From contig NC_058494.1 in NCBI RefSeq assembly GCF_020382885.2, positions 27,935,225 to 27,999,224 on the forward strand: a stretch of 64,000 bases of DNA, written 5' to 3'. Both the position numbers and the translations under genes were made by a program. Shown in pieces: positions 45,023 to 58,112 of the stretch (position 1 is the first letter of the stretch; every line of letters starts with the position of its first letter). A model generated the notes under the pieces. The model had not been told where the DNA came from, ran no database searches, and saw only the letters and a program-made list of their open reading frames with translations. This DNA comes from Scatophagus argus (Eukaryota; Chordata; Actinopteri; Scatophagidae).

Positions 45023-48000
45023 TTAAGCCAGGCTCCTCTGCCGGGGCCTGATCCTCAGATACAGCTGGGAAGCCAAAGGGAAAAGAGTTTCTCATTAAAA
45101 CGCCATTAAGATAAGACTGAAACACTGAAGCATCTTACATAAGACTGTTGAGTAACAGGAACGTCCTCAGAGCCGCTTTTAAAACTGATTAGAACAGATG
45201 AGGTTTAGGGAAAAGTGGAAGAAACAGCAGCGTGACAGGAGGGTTGACGGTTTGCTTCCCTGTGGAGCTCAGCAACCAGAGCAGGAAGTCAGAGTCAACC
45301 GTCCTGCCACGTAATCATCCGGTTTACATCGTACTTAAACATAATCAAACTGCACTTCAACACAGAGAAATCTGATCATTCAGGACCAACGGATGCCAGT
45401 GGCTTCAGTCGAACAACGTAGAGGAGAAACGTCCGCTCACCCCCAGCAGGTTTCGGGGGATGTAGCCCTCACGATCACCACATCTCGCCCACCACCACTC
45501 AGTCTCCACCTCGTCCTCCCGTCGCAGCACCGTCATGCAGTCGCCCTCACTGAAACCGAGTTCGTCATCGTTCTGAGGTTTGTAGTCCCACAAGGCGTAC
45601 ACCACGCCTCGGTTCATCACGCCCATCTTCTCCTGAACACCTGCCGAGAGGAAGCGTTTAGGAACTGCATCATCTCAACAAAATCTTACTCACTCAGTCA
45701 TTTTTGTCAAGCTGACTGTAACAGGCAGGTAGACCCATGAAACCCCCTTTCAGAGAACTTTGGTATTTTAGCTGAGCTCTCAAAAACTAAGTAGACCTCC
45801 TGAACCTCCCAAAGGACCCTTGAAAATCCCTTGATAACAAACGAAACCTTGTAACATCTTTAGAAACTTCTGGAACTCATTTAAGAACCACAAACTACCC
45901 TCCCATGAACTGTGGCCAGTATTACATCCTGGACACCTGGAACCTCCACAGTAGCCTTTAACTCCTACCTTAAACGCCCACAGAGCCCCTTGAAGGTCTT
46001 TCAACACTCACTTTTGAACCAGACTCTTAATGGAGTCCGGAGCCTGTTGTGGTCTGACTGAACTCAGTCACTGAGCCTCATAATCCCCACTGACCCCTTA
46101 CAGAAGGACCTCCAAACGTCCTCAGCAGCGTTACGCCTTGTGTTTGGTCTCACCATAGAGGAACTGAGAGCACTGGGCATAGCCGTCTTCCATCTCCTCA
46201 CATTTGTCTGCAGCTGTCTGCTGGTCGCTGTATGTGGTGGCAAACACGGCAGCCCCGGACTCCACCAGGAACTTACAGACCTGAACGTTGTTACAGGATG
46301 CAGCACAGTGGAGGGGAGTCCTGCAGAGAAAGAGAGGAGAGGAGGAGAGACTTGAAAGAACCGGTCTGGAGGTCTGGATCACCGCGCCCACCGTGTTGTT
46401 CTGGTTCAACTCACCAGCCGTCGCTGTCTGCAGCGTTGGCGTTGACACCAAACTGAACCAGGAACTTGACGATCTCGCCGTGGCCGGCGCAGACGGCGTT
46501 ATGCAGCGCGGTGATGCCCTCGTCGTTCGGCATGCTGGGGTCCTCAACCTGCAGGACAGGAATGTGAGTCAGTCACATCAGCTGGGGCTTTTAACTGTCG
46601 GCCCTGTCTCGATTTCCCTGTCGTCAGTCTCGACTGTAGTGCCAACACGTTCCTAAATTAACAGCACAGACAGTACAAATGCACCAACCAGAAACCAGCA
46701 CTATACTTCCTGTGCAGGTGTCAAACTGGGCAAGTGTCCCCCCTGGTGGATGGACAGAGTAACACCAGACACTGGGGCGACTCACGTCGTAGATGACTCG
46801 CTGGACGAGGTCGTACTCGCCCTCCAGAGACGCGTCCAGCAGCAGGGCCAGAGGGTTGAACTTGACCCGCACGCTGCGGTCGATCCGGTCCGAGCTGGCT
46901 TTCCGGAGGATCGACTTCTTACCCTGAGAGGAACAGCAGGAAAAGAGGGACCATTTAGGCGACGTGACCCTTTAATATCCATCAGCATCACTTTATTGGG
47001 ACACTTACTGGGGGCACCGCGACCTGTCCTGTGACCTCTGGAGGCTGCAGGTTGAGGGCATCATCCCCCTGCTCCCCCTCACCACAGGTGGGGTAAGGTG
47101 GGGGTGGGTAGGGGGGGAACTCCTCTGCAAAGTAGTCCTGGGGGACTGAGGCAGAAAGACACCTGTCCTCCTCCTCCTCCTCCTTGTCCTCCAGAGGGGG
47201 GGGCAGGGAGCAGCAGGGGGTGGGGTCAGGGATGGGTGAGCGAGGGGGCAGAGGGGGCGGGGTCAAGCTTTCCTCTGGGCTCCCAGCGAGCATCTGCTGG
47301 TCGTCAACCTTGAACGGTGCATCTGCACCATCCACGCCATCCTCGTGAAACTCAGGATGAGTCCCTGCTGGCACAACGGTCTCCATGGGGATGGTTTCCA
47401 TGGCAGCCAGAGTGGTTTTCTGATAGAGCAGCTTCTGGATGTTGGGTCCTGCCGGGCCCTCAGGCTCAGTGATGGAGCTGCGTTTCTTCAGGGGCCGGGG
47501 GGCGTGGTGCAGTCGGCGCCGCAGGGCCTCCAGGTCGGCGTCGCTGGGGTTCCTGTGAGGGTTGGACAGGAAGGGGAGGAGCTTGGTGGGGCTGAGCGGT
47601 CGTGGGGTGGTGCGTTCTGCCGTCTCTGCTCCGACGCCTTCACCCTGGAAACTGTTGTCAGCCTCAGTCCCGTCACAAACACAAGTGCCAGGATTCACAA
47701 CAGGGCCGTCTGAGGTGACAGCCTGCTGCCCCCCACTGGCTGGGAGGACTGGTTTCCCATACACTGTGAGGAGGGAGGAACACTGACGTTAAAGACCAAC
47801 ATCTGGTTTTAGCCCGTGAGTCAATTATCAGCAGCTAGTTTGATAATTCATCAGCAAAAATGACAAAATGTTCTCTGTTTCTAGCTGTCCAGTGTTTGCT
47901 ATAAACTCAAATGAATAAAGTTGTGTCAGCTCTGCTGTTCCCTCATCACGAGTGCCGATACTGGAACAGCATAAGCAGTTAGCTGTATTAGAGCATCACC

Positions 48001-50886
48001 TCTGGGCTGGCTGCGGGGCAGTGTGCCCTGGCCGCTCGGTTGGTAGCCCTTCCCTGGCACGGCCTGCTGGGTGTACATGGAGTAGATGGATGAGGCCGCC
48101 ACAGTCTGTGGTTTCTGCAGCACAGGGGGCGGAGCATCAGAAAGATCGGGGGTATAAGGTCGAATGGCAGCAGCTGGCGGACTCTCCTGCTTGTTGGGTA
48201 GAGGGAGGGTGTGGCTGGAGAGCACTCCCGGAGCCCTGAAGTGGCCCCCAGCTGGACGCACCTTTCCAGGGAAGGTCCCGGTGCTGTATGCGGGCTTGGA
48301 GAAGGTTGACGGGCCAGACGAGGACGGTTTGGGCTTGCTGGGAACTGGAGGTGGCGCCCCCACCTTGGACAGACCTTTACCTGAGGCCTAAAGGTGGCAG
48401 GCAATTCAAAACATCACAGGTTACAAAAGCAGAAATGCGTCCATCATGTGAGTCCACGATGCCACATGAGCTAAACACGCCCATCAAATATCAAACGTGT
48501 TTTACTAAAATGATGCACTGAGACGCAGCCTTTCATCTTGCCTGTTGTTAACTTTAAATTTTCTATTCTTCACATTGTTTAAGGTGTGTGCTGTTCCTTA
48601 ATAAAGTAGTCGTCGAATGACCAATCGATCCCTCAAGTAATCAATCAAGTAAGTCCATTTTAACTGTTAGCATGTAACACAATCGCTAAGTTAATTCTGA
48701 TTTCACCTCATCAGAGATTAGTGAACACAAAGTTTCTCACAGTGAAAACCAGGGAGGATACCTGGCTGTCCCTGAGCAGGTTCTCAGTGGTGTGGTTAGT
48801 CCGTGAGGGGATGGGGGGCGGGCTGTCCCTCTCAGAGAGGCCTTTCTGGTTCGTGAGGGTCTTACCACCTGCAAGAGGGGCAACCATCATCACAACACAG
48901 ACATCTTCCACTCTGGCATTTCTATACAGCAAAGTTTATAATCTCACAGACACCAAGCTGCTTTCCTCCAGGTTTCATTTTCTAAAGCCAAGACAAGCCA
49001 ATCCTCAAATTTGCCATACCCAAGTGTCCCTGAATGCACCATCAATGCACCTGAATGCACCAAAAAAGATAATAACGAAGGCAAAGAAATGTTGCAGCAT
49101 ATCTCATGAAAGACTGACAAGCCGTGGAGTCTCACCGTTATGTAAAACAACATCACGTCTTGTGTTGACATCGAGCTCTGACTGACCTGAGTTGTGGCAG
49201 CTGAGGCTGGACATGCGAGGCAGCGTTGAGGCGTGGCTGTAGCCTCCACCGGACTCAGACGAGCCGCTCCAGTCAGACAGTTTGCTTATCTTTGATGTGG
49301 TGAAACCTTTAAAGAGCAAAGAAACTTCAATCTAGTACACTGTAGGTAACAAGTTCTAACGTGTATCTTCACGTGCAGCACCTGAGGCTGGTTTGACTGG
49401 TCTGGGAGGCGGCCTCAGGAACGAGTCGGGCATGGGCAGGGTGGTGGTGCCGTCCGGGTACGCCGGCTTCACCAGAACCTCCTGGCGGACCGGCACCGGA
49501 GGCCCCTGAGAGCTTGTTGTGGATGACTGGATGTATGGCCCCACCGCCGCCACTCTGGAGACCACACCATGCTGAGGGGCCACCCCGTCTGAAGCCACCT
49601 GGAGGGGACGGAGGGAATATTTGACAGCTCCAGCAGTTTTGGTGTTAAGTCTGATGTCTGCAGACAGAAGCTAACGAGCAAAACTTAATGGTTCAAAGTT
49701 AGCAATGAAACCTAATAATTTATTAAATTTTGCTTTTCCTGAAGGTGTACTCATTTAAGTGGCTCCAGTTAAAAGCTCAACAAAGTCCCTGTAGAATATA
49801 ACATATTGTCCTCACTGGCAGGTTCTCCTTCTGCTGCAGGGCAGCTTTCTTCTTCCAGAGTCGCAGTCGGAGCTCGGCCAGCCGACGGTCCATCGCCGCC
49901 ACCTCCAGGTTCCTCTTGTTCAGGTTGTCCCTCTGCTGCTGCAGCCTGCCGCTCTGATCCTGGTTCAGCTTGTTCCTAAACTGGAAGGTCAGGGATGAAA
50001 CTCAGTGAAAATCAGCTGAGAGAGGAGGAAGCTAATGCTGCAACATTAGCTAGTTAGCCTTTCTTTTCACTGTGGTCACACCATCATTTTAATTTTAACT
50101 AAAATCTCAATCTCTGTCAAAATAACGACTGACTGGACTGTTAGCCGACTCTTTAACAGAGCAGTTAAGAGTTTAAAGTAACGGTCGAATTTCTTCGCTG
50201 AGGACCAAGTTTGTTTCAACTTAAAATGGCAAACATTTTCTGCTTCCAGCTTCTAAAATGTGAAAACAATATAATAATAACAACAAAATAATAAAACATA
50301 AATGTCTCATATCTCCTCCGACACCACTTTGTGTGTTTAGCTTCTAGCTAGTTAGTTACTGCACAGTCTTCTTTTGTCTGTTTGGTGGCAGGTAGCGACC
50401 AGCGTTAAGGTGCTTTACTGCCACCTGCTGTGATAAAGAGAGAACATAAAGAAATAATTCAATAAGCATTGGATAATTTTCTAATGTCAACCACTGAACA
50501 TCGTCACCCCAGCTGCTCAGTGTGTTATTTGTTCTGATGCCAGGAGACTCTCACGTCCACATTACTGAAAGAGTCGTAGACCTGCTGACGCTAACTGCTC
50601 CCTGGAGACCACGGCCGCAGGTCTGCTGAAGTCCTCACCTGCAGCTCTTTATAGAGGCGCTCCAGTTCAGCTGTGGAGGATGTGGTGTTGTGATGATGAG
50701 GAAGAGGCGGAGGAAGAGGAGGCTCCAGTCTGTTGCTCCTCAGCGCCTCCAGCTGGCCGCTCAGCTCCTCCACCCTTGACACGGCGACCAGGAGCTCCCT
50801 CTGCTTCTGCTGGAACAGACCGGTCATCTGCTCGATCTCCTCCACTGACACACAGAAAACACAGCAACACACACACACACGCACAC

Positions 50887-50929
<43 letters not shown>

Positions 50930-52408
50930 AAAAAACCTCTTCAATATATCAAAAGAAACCAGAGTACTTCAGCATCAACAGATAAAGCCGAAGCTAAATG
51001 CTAAAGACAAACTTGCTGAAATCAAACACACGCAGCTGAGCAGATGTGGATCTGAAAGGATTAAACAGTCACAATTACATTTGACATGACAAGCTTCTTA
51101 ACGTAAAACTTGTGATTTCCATAATGCTGACCCCGAGTCAGGGTCAAAGCTATCTGATCTGATCTGGCCAGGGTTCATGTTTCTGTCAGCACACGTCACA
51201 CTGAACACGTCCTGCTCTCATGACTCAGTTTCAGTCTGAACTCCATTTAATCCTGTGAGGTGCTGCTCACAGCCGTTCTGAGCCAACAATCACAGCAAAG
51301 TGTTTCAGCCAAAGCTTGTTGTTCAGCTTTCTCTTTGTGCCTTTTATTTTGTAGGTCTTCCTGTGAAGCACACGGTGAAGAAGCTGAAACGTGCTGCCCT
51401 TCCTGTAGCGGCGGCAGCTCATTACGCCAGTCAGTCAGCTCTCTTCCTACATAGCTGATGGGCTGCAGGTCTCTGGATATTTTCTGGATTTCTGCTCTTT
51501 GTTGGGTGTTGTTGAGGTTTATGTGGAATCAATCACATACTAAGTCCCATGAATCAATAAACACAACCCTTCCTTGTATTCACTGTAGCCACTGATGTTG
51601 TCAAACCAAAGCACAAGCTGCCAGCTGCTCTTCGCCGGACGCCGACTGCTCCAAACTGCTGTGGTTCAGCCACAAGCGCCTGACTTGCAGCCTGGTTAGT
51701 TGGATTGGTGATGCAGACTGATTCAGTATCATCCAACATAACAAACACTGTGACAGACTGTGTCCAGCCACCCAGACCTCCACGTCACACTGACCCAGTT
51801 TGCTGTTGCTGAGGCGTTTCTGCTCCACCTGGCCCCTGAGGGCCCGGACCCGCCGCAGCTTGGCCTCCTGGTTCTGTGCGTTTTCTCTGAGCTGCCGCAG
51901 TCGCTCCTGGTCCGACACCTCCTGCTGCTGCTGCTGCCGCTGATCCTGCAGCTTCAGGTACCGCAGCCGCTGCTCCTGCAACAGCCAGCAAACACACCCA
52001 GTCAGCAAACACACGTGCAGCCCGGAGAGGAAGGTCCTCCACACACTGAGGGTGAGGGACTCAGCGAGAGCCCACAGGTAGTTTAGCCTGGCCCTGCGGC
52101 AGGTAGTTTAGCCTGGCTAAGGGTTAGGGTTAGGGTTAGGCTTAGGCAGGTAGTTTAGCCTGGCCCTGCGGCAGGTAGTTTAGCCTGGCCCTGCGGCAGG
52201 AGCAGCACAGCTCCATGATGCTGCAGTAGATTAACGTGATGCGTTCAGTAGCAGCGTTAGCAGGGGTGTGTGGGCTGTGTTGTACCTTGGAAGCCAGCAG
52301 CTGCTGCTGGGCTTTGATCTGCTGCTGCTGTCGGGTCGCCAGATCCTGCAGGTCGCTCAGCGTCACGTCCAGACGAGCCACAGGGACCTGCAGGCCACAC
52401 ACACACAC

Positions 52409-52449
<41 letters not shown>

Positions 52450-55400
52450 CAGTGTGTGTTTACATGTGGTTCCTCAGAGGCCGATGAGTGTCAGAGACTA
52501 CGTCCATGTTTTAAACACTGTGTGGACCAGATGCACAGAAACTGATGTCCGTCTTCTCACGTGACCCTGAGTCAAAGTGTCTCACCCCGTTCTCCAGACA
52601 TCTGTCCACAGATGTTTTCACTTGGTTCCTCTTCATCATCTGATCTGCAGCTCTGGACCCACCTGCACGTGAGAACTCGGTTAGTGTTGGTTTTCATAAC
52701 GTCTGCAGACACTCTGGGGGCCGTGGCTCTAAAGTCTCATAAGAACCGGATGGTTTGTGAGTGTGTCTAACGATGTGTCACTGGTTCTAAAGACATGGAC
52801 GAAGTAATACGTTCACATTCATTCTTTTCCTTGGATTTGACATTAATTTTTTGGGAAGAGACTGAGTCTGTTTTATGAAACTACTCATCAGGTTATTGGT
52901 TATGGTTTCTTCACTGTGAACCGATGAGCCCGGAGCTGAGAGCCACAGGAAGTCACAGTAAGAAAACAAGATGACATCAGCTTCGTCCTCTGGCGATCAG
53001 GTAAAAGATGACCTGACTGGTTACCAGCTCAGGAAAACCTCAGAGGGGAGCAGCTGCACACACAGAATTACTGCGAGTATTACTGCAAGTATTACTGCGA
53101 GTATTACAGGCTGATCAATGTATTTATACCCCGTATTCTCGTCCACGTCAGTCCGAGTTCAGCCACCATTTTGTCTGGAGGAAGACTCTGTGAAGGCTTT
53201 TCACACCGATTCGTTACTGCGTTCGATCTGTAGCTGAGATAAGCAGCCTCTCCGTCAGGTGTTTCTTACCTGGCTCTCGTCCTGGAGCTCTCTGGTGATG
53301 CAGGAGGTAACGCACCTCCCCCCTCTGCTGCCCCCATCGCTGCAACACCTCCAGCATCCGCTCTGCTTCTCCGACCACGCGTTCTGATTGGTTAGTTCGA
53401 CACCACAAGGTTTGTTAGCTTGTTGTGCGATCTCAAAGTACTCTGACTGTTCAGGTTTGGAGGCTTTGGGGGGGGGGACTCACCTGAGCCTCTCCACATC
53501 TCGGCGAGGTAGCAGTCTGCCTCTCCGGGCTCCTTGCAGAGCTCCACCACATCTCTGCAGAGCGTCTCCGGCGTGATGGGAACCTCGCTGAAGTGCTGGT
53601 CGTTGTTACTGAGGTACACGGTGAGGAACATCTACAAACAGAAACAGAAAATTTAAAAAATAAATAAAAAATAAAAAAACTTATAATAAATTGTGTGATT
53701 TATGAGGTAAAAAGCTCCAGATGTTTCACCCACAGCAGTGCTGCACCGTCCAGAACACACAGAAGACACTTCCTGCCAACACTAATTAGACTGTCAGTCA
53801 CTCCACACGGGTTCGCTGTTCGGACCTCCGTGTTACCAAACAGGCTTCAGACCAGCATCTGAACCAGGAGCTGAAGACAATCACATTCAGGTAAACCACT
53901 GGCTCGTCTTGATTGTGTCGACAGATTGTGTTCAACCTGCACCTTCCTGTACTATTTAAGACTGAATCGGATATTTGTGGACACAGTAGCTCCCATGATG
54001 CATTGGGCCATCTGTTACTCCAGCAGGGTATCTGCTGCCAGGACCAGAGCCAGATCGCCTCCTACAGCCAGCCAACCTGCACGGAGGCAGCGTTCAGCGT
54101 TTTCCAAGCTTTCCTCATCCTGGGAGGCACTGAGCGATGACTGGCTCAAAGGCTGGCCGGAGGTTTGACGGCCCTGAGCTGGTTTCAGCCGTCGGCTCGT
54201 CTCCGTCTCCACTTCGCTGCCCTCGGCCTGACGTGAAAAATGAGCCGCCGCCTTTGACCTTTCTGTCGGGCTTTCGGCGCTCACAGAGCTGAGACTGACT
54301 GCCTCATTTACATGCAGATGATGCTCGCTGTTACCGAGGCTGAAAGTGAAGCCGTGAAAACACAAGTGAGAAGTGCTCAGTTTGAGTCCAGCAGCAGTCA
54401 GACCCGCAGAAAGCACTGCTGATGCATGGAAACAACATCAGAGAAGCGATTAGCTGTCGCTGGTGACCCACAGGGTCAGTAAACCGTAAACTGTCCCTCG
54501 TGGTGTCCGAAGGCGTGAAAGTGACGCCGAGTATTTGTGCATTCAGCTCCTTCTGTTCTTAGTTTGTCTTTGAGCTGCTTCCACTGACAAAACTCTGTTT
54601 TCTTTTCAGCACAGTGAAGGTTCTGCTTAGGCAATCAGAAAATCAAAAATCTTGCTCGGAGCCTTCAGCACAGTCAACACTGGAGTTTGGAAAAACGTCT
54701 GATTTACAGCAGAGGAACTGAATTATTGACGCCATTTTAACCTCAACACGTGCACATTTTGACTAAAGTGACACGTTCAAAGTCGTCACGCTGTGCGTCG
54801 CGGACACGATGCTACAAAGCAAAGTGAGAAGAAACGTGGAAGGAACAGACGAGAACCGCAAGGTCACATCGACAAGCGACGTCACCGACGTGACCATCAC
54901 ATCTGAGTGGAAATCTGTACGTCCCCCCCACGTCAGTGACAGAGACGAATTAGTCTCAGCGAGAAGCATCCTGCTGTCCCACATTCAGCTCTGAGGGAAA
55001 AGTGGAGCACCGCCGCCACCTTCCTTCAGGTTCACCAAGATGAAGTGGGTCGCTGCTGTCAGTCACTGAACCGAGGTCGACCGGGAAACGCTGCAGCCAA
55101 TCGGAGCCTGGGCAGGAGAGGCTGTCCGTCCCTCAGGACGACACCAGGGAGGGGGGAGTGAGACCTCCTGTCGCCGCCGAGGCTGGTAATAGAATACAGT
55201 ACAGACTGAAGGTGTCTGTGGTGAAGTGGGGTATCAGAAGAAGGACAGTTTCAGAGTGTCCTGCAGCCTGCTGGCCTGACGTCCACAGTTCAGACTGTTT
55301 ACATCATTTAAATGACATTAAGTGTCCCTCAAACGCAGCTCAGGTGGACACTTTGAATCGTATTTCACTTTGGCCAATTTTGGTTTCAGACTGAAACTGC

Positions 55401-58060
55401 TGGAGGACGTTTTTCTGAAAATATCAGGTTGAATGTGGACAAAAGTCCAATTCTTTTTTAGCTAAGCTGACAATCCTGATGAGCCTGAATAAACTGCAGT
55501 TTGCTAGAAGCCTTTAACCACTGAACAATCTCTGTGGGTTAGCAGGAGTCAGAACACAGTGAAACTTTTGTTCATAAGTTCAAACTCATTAGTTAGCAAC
55601 AGACATGCTAGTTAAACACTGACGTCACTGAAGTACTAAAGTGCAGACAGTTCTTCTTCTTCTTCTTCTTCTTCTTCTTCTGGTGTTTCTGGCAGTCAGC
55701 AGACAGCTTCAGGGGCACATCATGGTTTACCGGAGGAGGACCGACCCTGATTTACATGAAACTAAGAAAACAAAGACAAACTAAAATTGGATCTGTGAGC
55801 CGAGCGATGAGACGCATACGCGGCTGAGGATAAATAAAATCTCAGACTTTCACTCGGCCTCTCTCAGGTCTTGGCTCGGTGGGCTGTGAGAACTGGGCGA
55901 GTGACCCTTTAAGTTTGGCCTGAGTGAACTCTTTGACTACAGTGCAGAGGGAGGGTGAACGGCTCACAAAGACCCGCAACAGGAGCCCGTCGTGTTATCG
56001 ACACCGAGAACTGACGACAGGAAGCTAAGACGGCCCACCTGAGAGCGGCCCGGCACACCTACCTGTCTGTCTGTCTGTCTGCCGGCCTGTCTGTCCGTCT
56101 GTGTGTGTGCGTGTGTGTCAGCTAGTCAACAGTCTTGTAAAACTCCTGAGGCTGAAGCTCTTAATCCAGACAGGAATTAGCAGAGCATCGCGCTCGTTAA
56201 TGCGACCAATCAGCCCACAACCCCCCACTGCTGCTGAGGAGGAGGAGGACATTAATGATCCGTCCACTGTCTGAAAGACGTCAACAGCTTCTTCAAAACA
56301 ACGAGGATTCAGGAGCGTCAGACGGTCTTCTTATCCCGACGCAACACGTGTTGACACGGACTGTTAAATACTTTACATCCACACCAGCAGCAGAAAGACT
56401 TTACTGTTTAAACATTTAAAATCTCTTCTTTAGTGACGTGACAGCTGGTGTTTCCTTGTCCTGCTGGACGGATGCAGTCTGACTAACGATGAAACACAGC
56501 AGTGATTTAACACAACAAGGCAGATCAGTTAGTACTTCTGTTTACATCAGAGGGCTGACTTCTCACGAGAAAATAACCTGCACCAGCAGATCAGCTGACA
56601 TCTTTATCAGCATCTTTCACGCCGCATTAGGACCTGAAAGACTTTATTTCACTGTAAGGAAGGTGTCAAAGCCTTAAAAGTCCAAAACCTGACAAATACA
56701 AACGTGAACAGATTGTTTCTGGAGTTTAGACGCAACACATCAAACCACGTTGGAGCAAACTGAAGGGAAATATGAACTGGGTTGTTGGTTGGTACGATGG
56801 ACGATTCATGTTTTCATCCTTTGTTCTGTTTCTGCTCGGGGAAACGCGGTGGCAGCTGGCACGCTGCAGGTCACATCCCAAATGTTTTGTAGGCGGCGTG
56901 GATGGCTGGAGCCATATGGTCGACGGCATCACGTGACGCACCAGGACTGGATTAACAACACACACACACACACACACACAGTCTGGAGCCCACCACAGTC
57001 AAAAACATCAAGACAGGATGCTCTGAAACCAGGGCCGCCCTCTGATTGGCTGCCTGCTGGACTTTTAAAACGTACACGGGGATAATTAACACGTTTTCCG
57101 GTCATTAACAAGTTATTGTTAGCCTGTCAATGTCGGTTGTTCAAGGTTCACCCACAGGTCACTCATGACTGCTTCAGTTCGTTAAGAGACACAAACCTAC
57201 CCAACAAATTCCTGTCATGCTACACGTTAGCATGCTACATGTTAGCATGCTACACGTTAGCATGCTAACAGATCAAAGCTGCATTCATAAACAGCAACAG
57301 GAAACCAAAGTCAGTGTTGTGACACACACTAATCCGCCTTGTAGAAACATCAGATGAATGGAAATGGAGCCTTGGTTATAATATTCTTATCTTATCACAC
57401 TGTGGTAACAAAACTACCAGAAATGGTGACTTCGTAACGTCGCTGATGCTGAATTACAACTAGGAGGCTGGCGTGAACAGCGTGACCTGAACTGAAAACT
57501 GCACATGCTAGATGTTGCACATGTAAAACGTGAACTCGTGCACGCTAACATCACGTTACCATGTCAAAATGCTAACTTGCAATGCAGAGCTGAGCCTGAC
57601 GAGCTGAGCAGGATGCTTTGGCTCTTTGGGTCCAGATCACTGACCGTATATAAAGATGGACGACATGTCGGCTCCCCAGAGGTGAAGCCAAACCATCCGG
57701 ACGGCCCCCTGGTGGCTGGCTGCAGTACAGCTCATAAACCCCCTCACCAGCATTCAGCAACATACTGCTGATGACGAGCGTCACGGGTCATGACTGCAGC
57801 TCAGACCTCGTGGATCACGAACACACCGGAGCTCGTCTGAACCAATCGAACGCCTGTGAAAGCACCTGGAGTCGACCCAGCAGGGTTCAGGAGGATTCGT
57901 GATGGGAAAAAATCTAAACTCAACACACACTGATTTTATTGTCAGTGTGAGGCGGACATTATAAATGAACAGGAAGGCTACAACTTCCCTGCTTCAGTTC
58001 CTCATCAAATGAGGAATACTAAAATAATACTGTTCCCGTATGACCTTGAACAGCACGTGT

Positions 58061-58112
<52 letters not shown>

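Noticed and set aside
49971-49980. Acceptor TTTAG|GAAC for tp53bp2 exon 8
   Set aside because: It shifts the frame. The acceptor CCAG|TTTAGG five bases earlier keeps the frame and gives [10 protein letters not shown], matching the family.
52116-52141. True telomere or chromosome end
   Set aside because: Only about three TTAGGG units, inside an intron with the same minisatellite on both sides.
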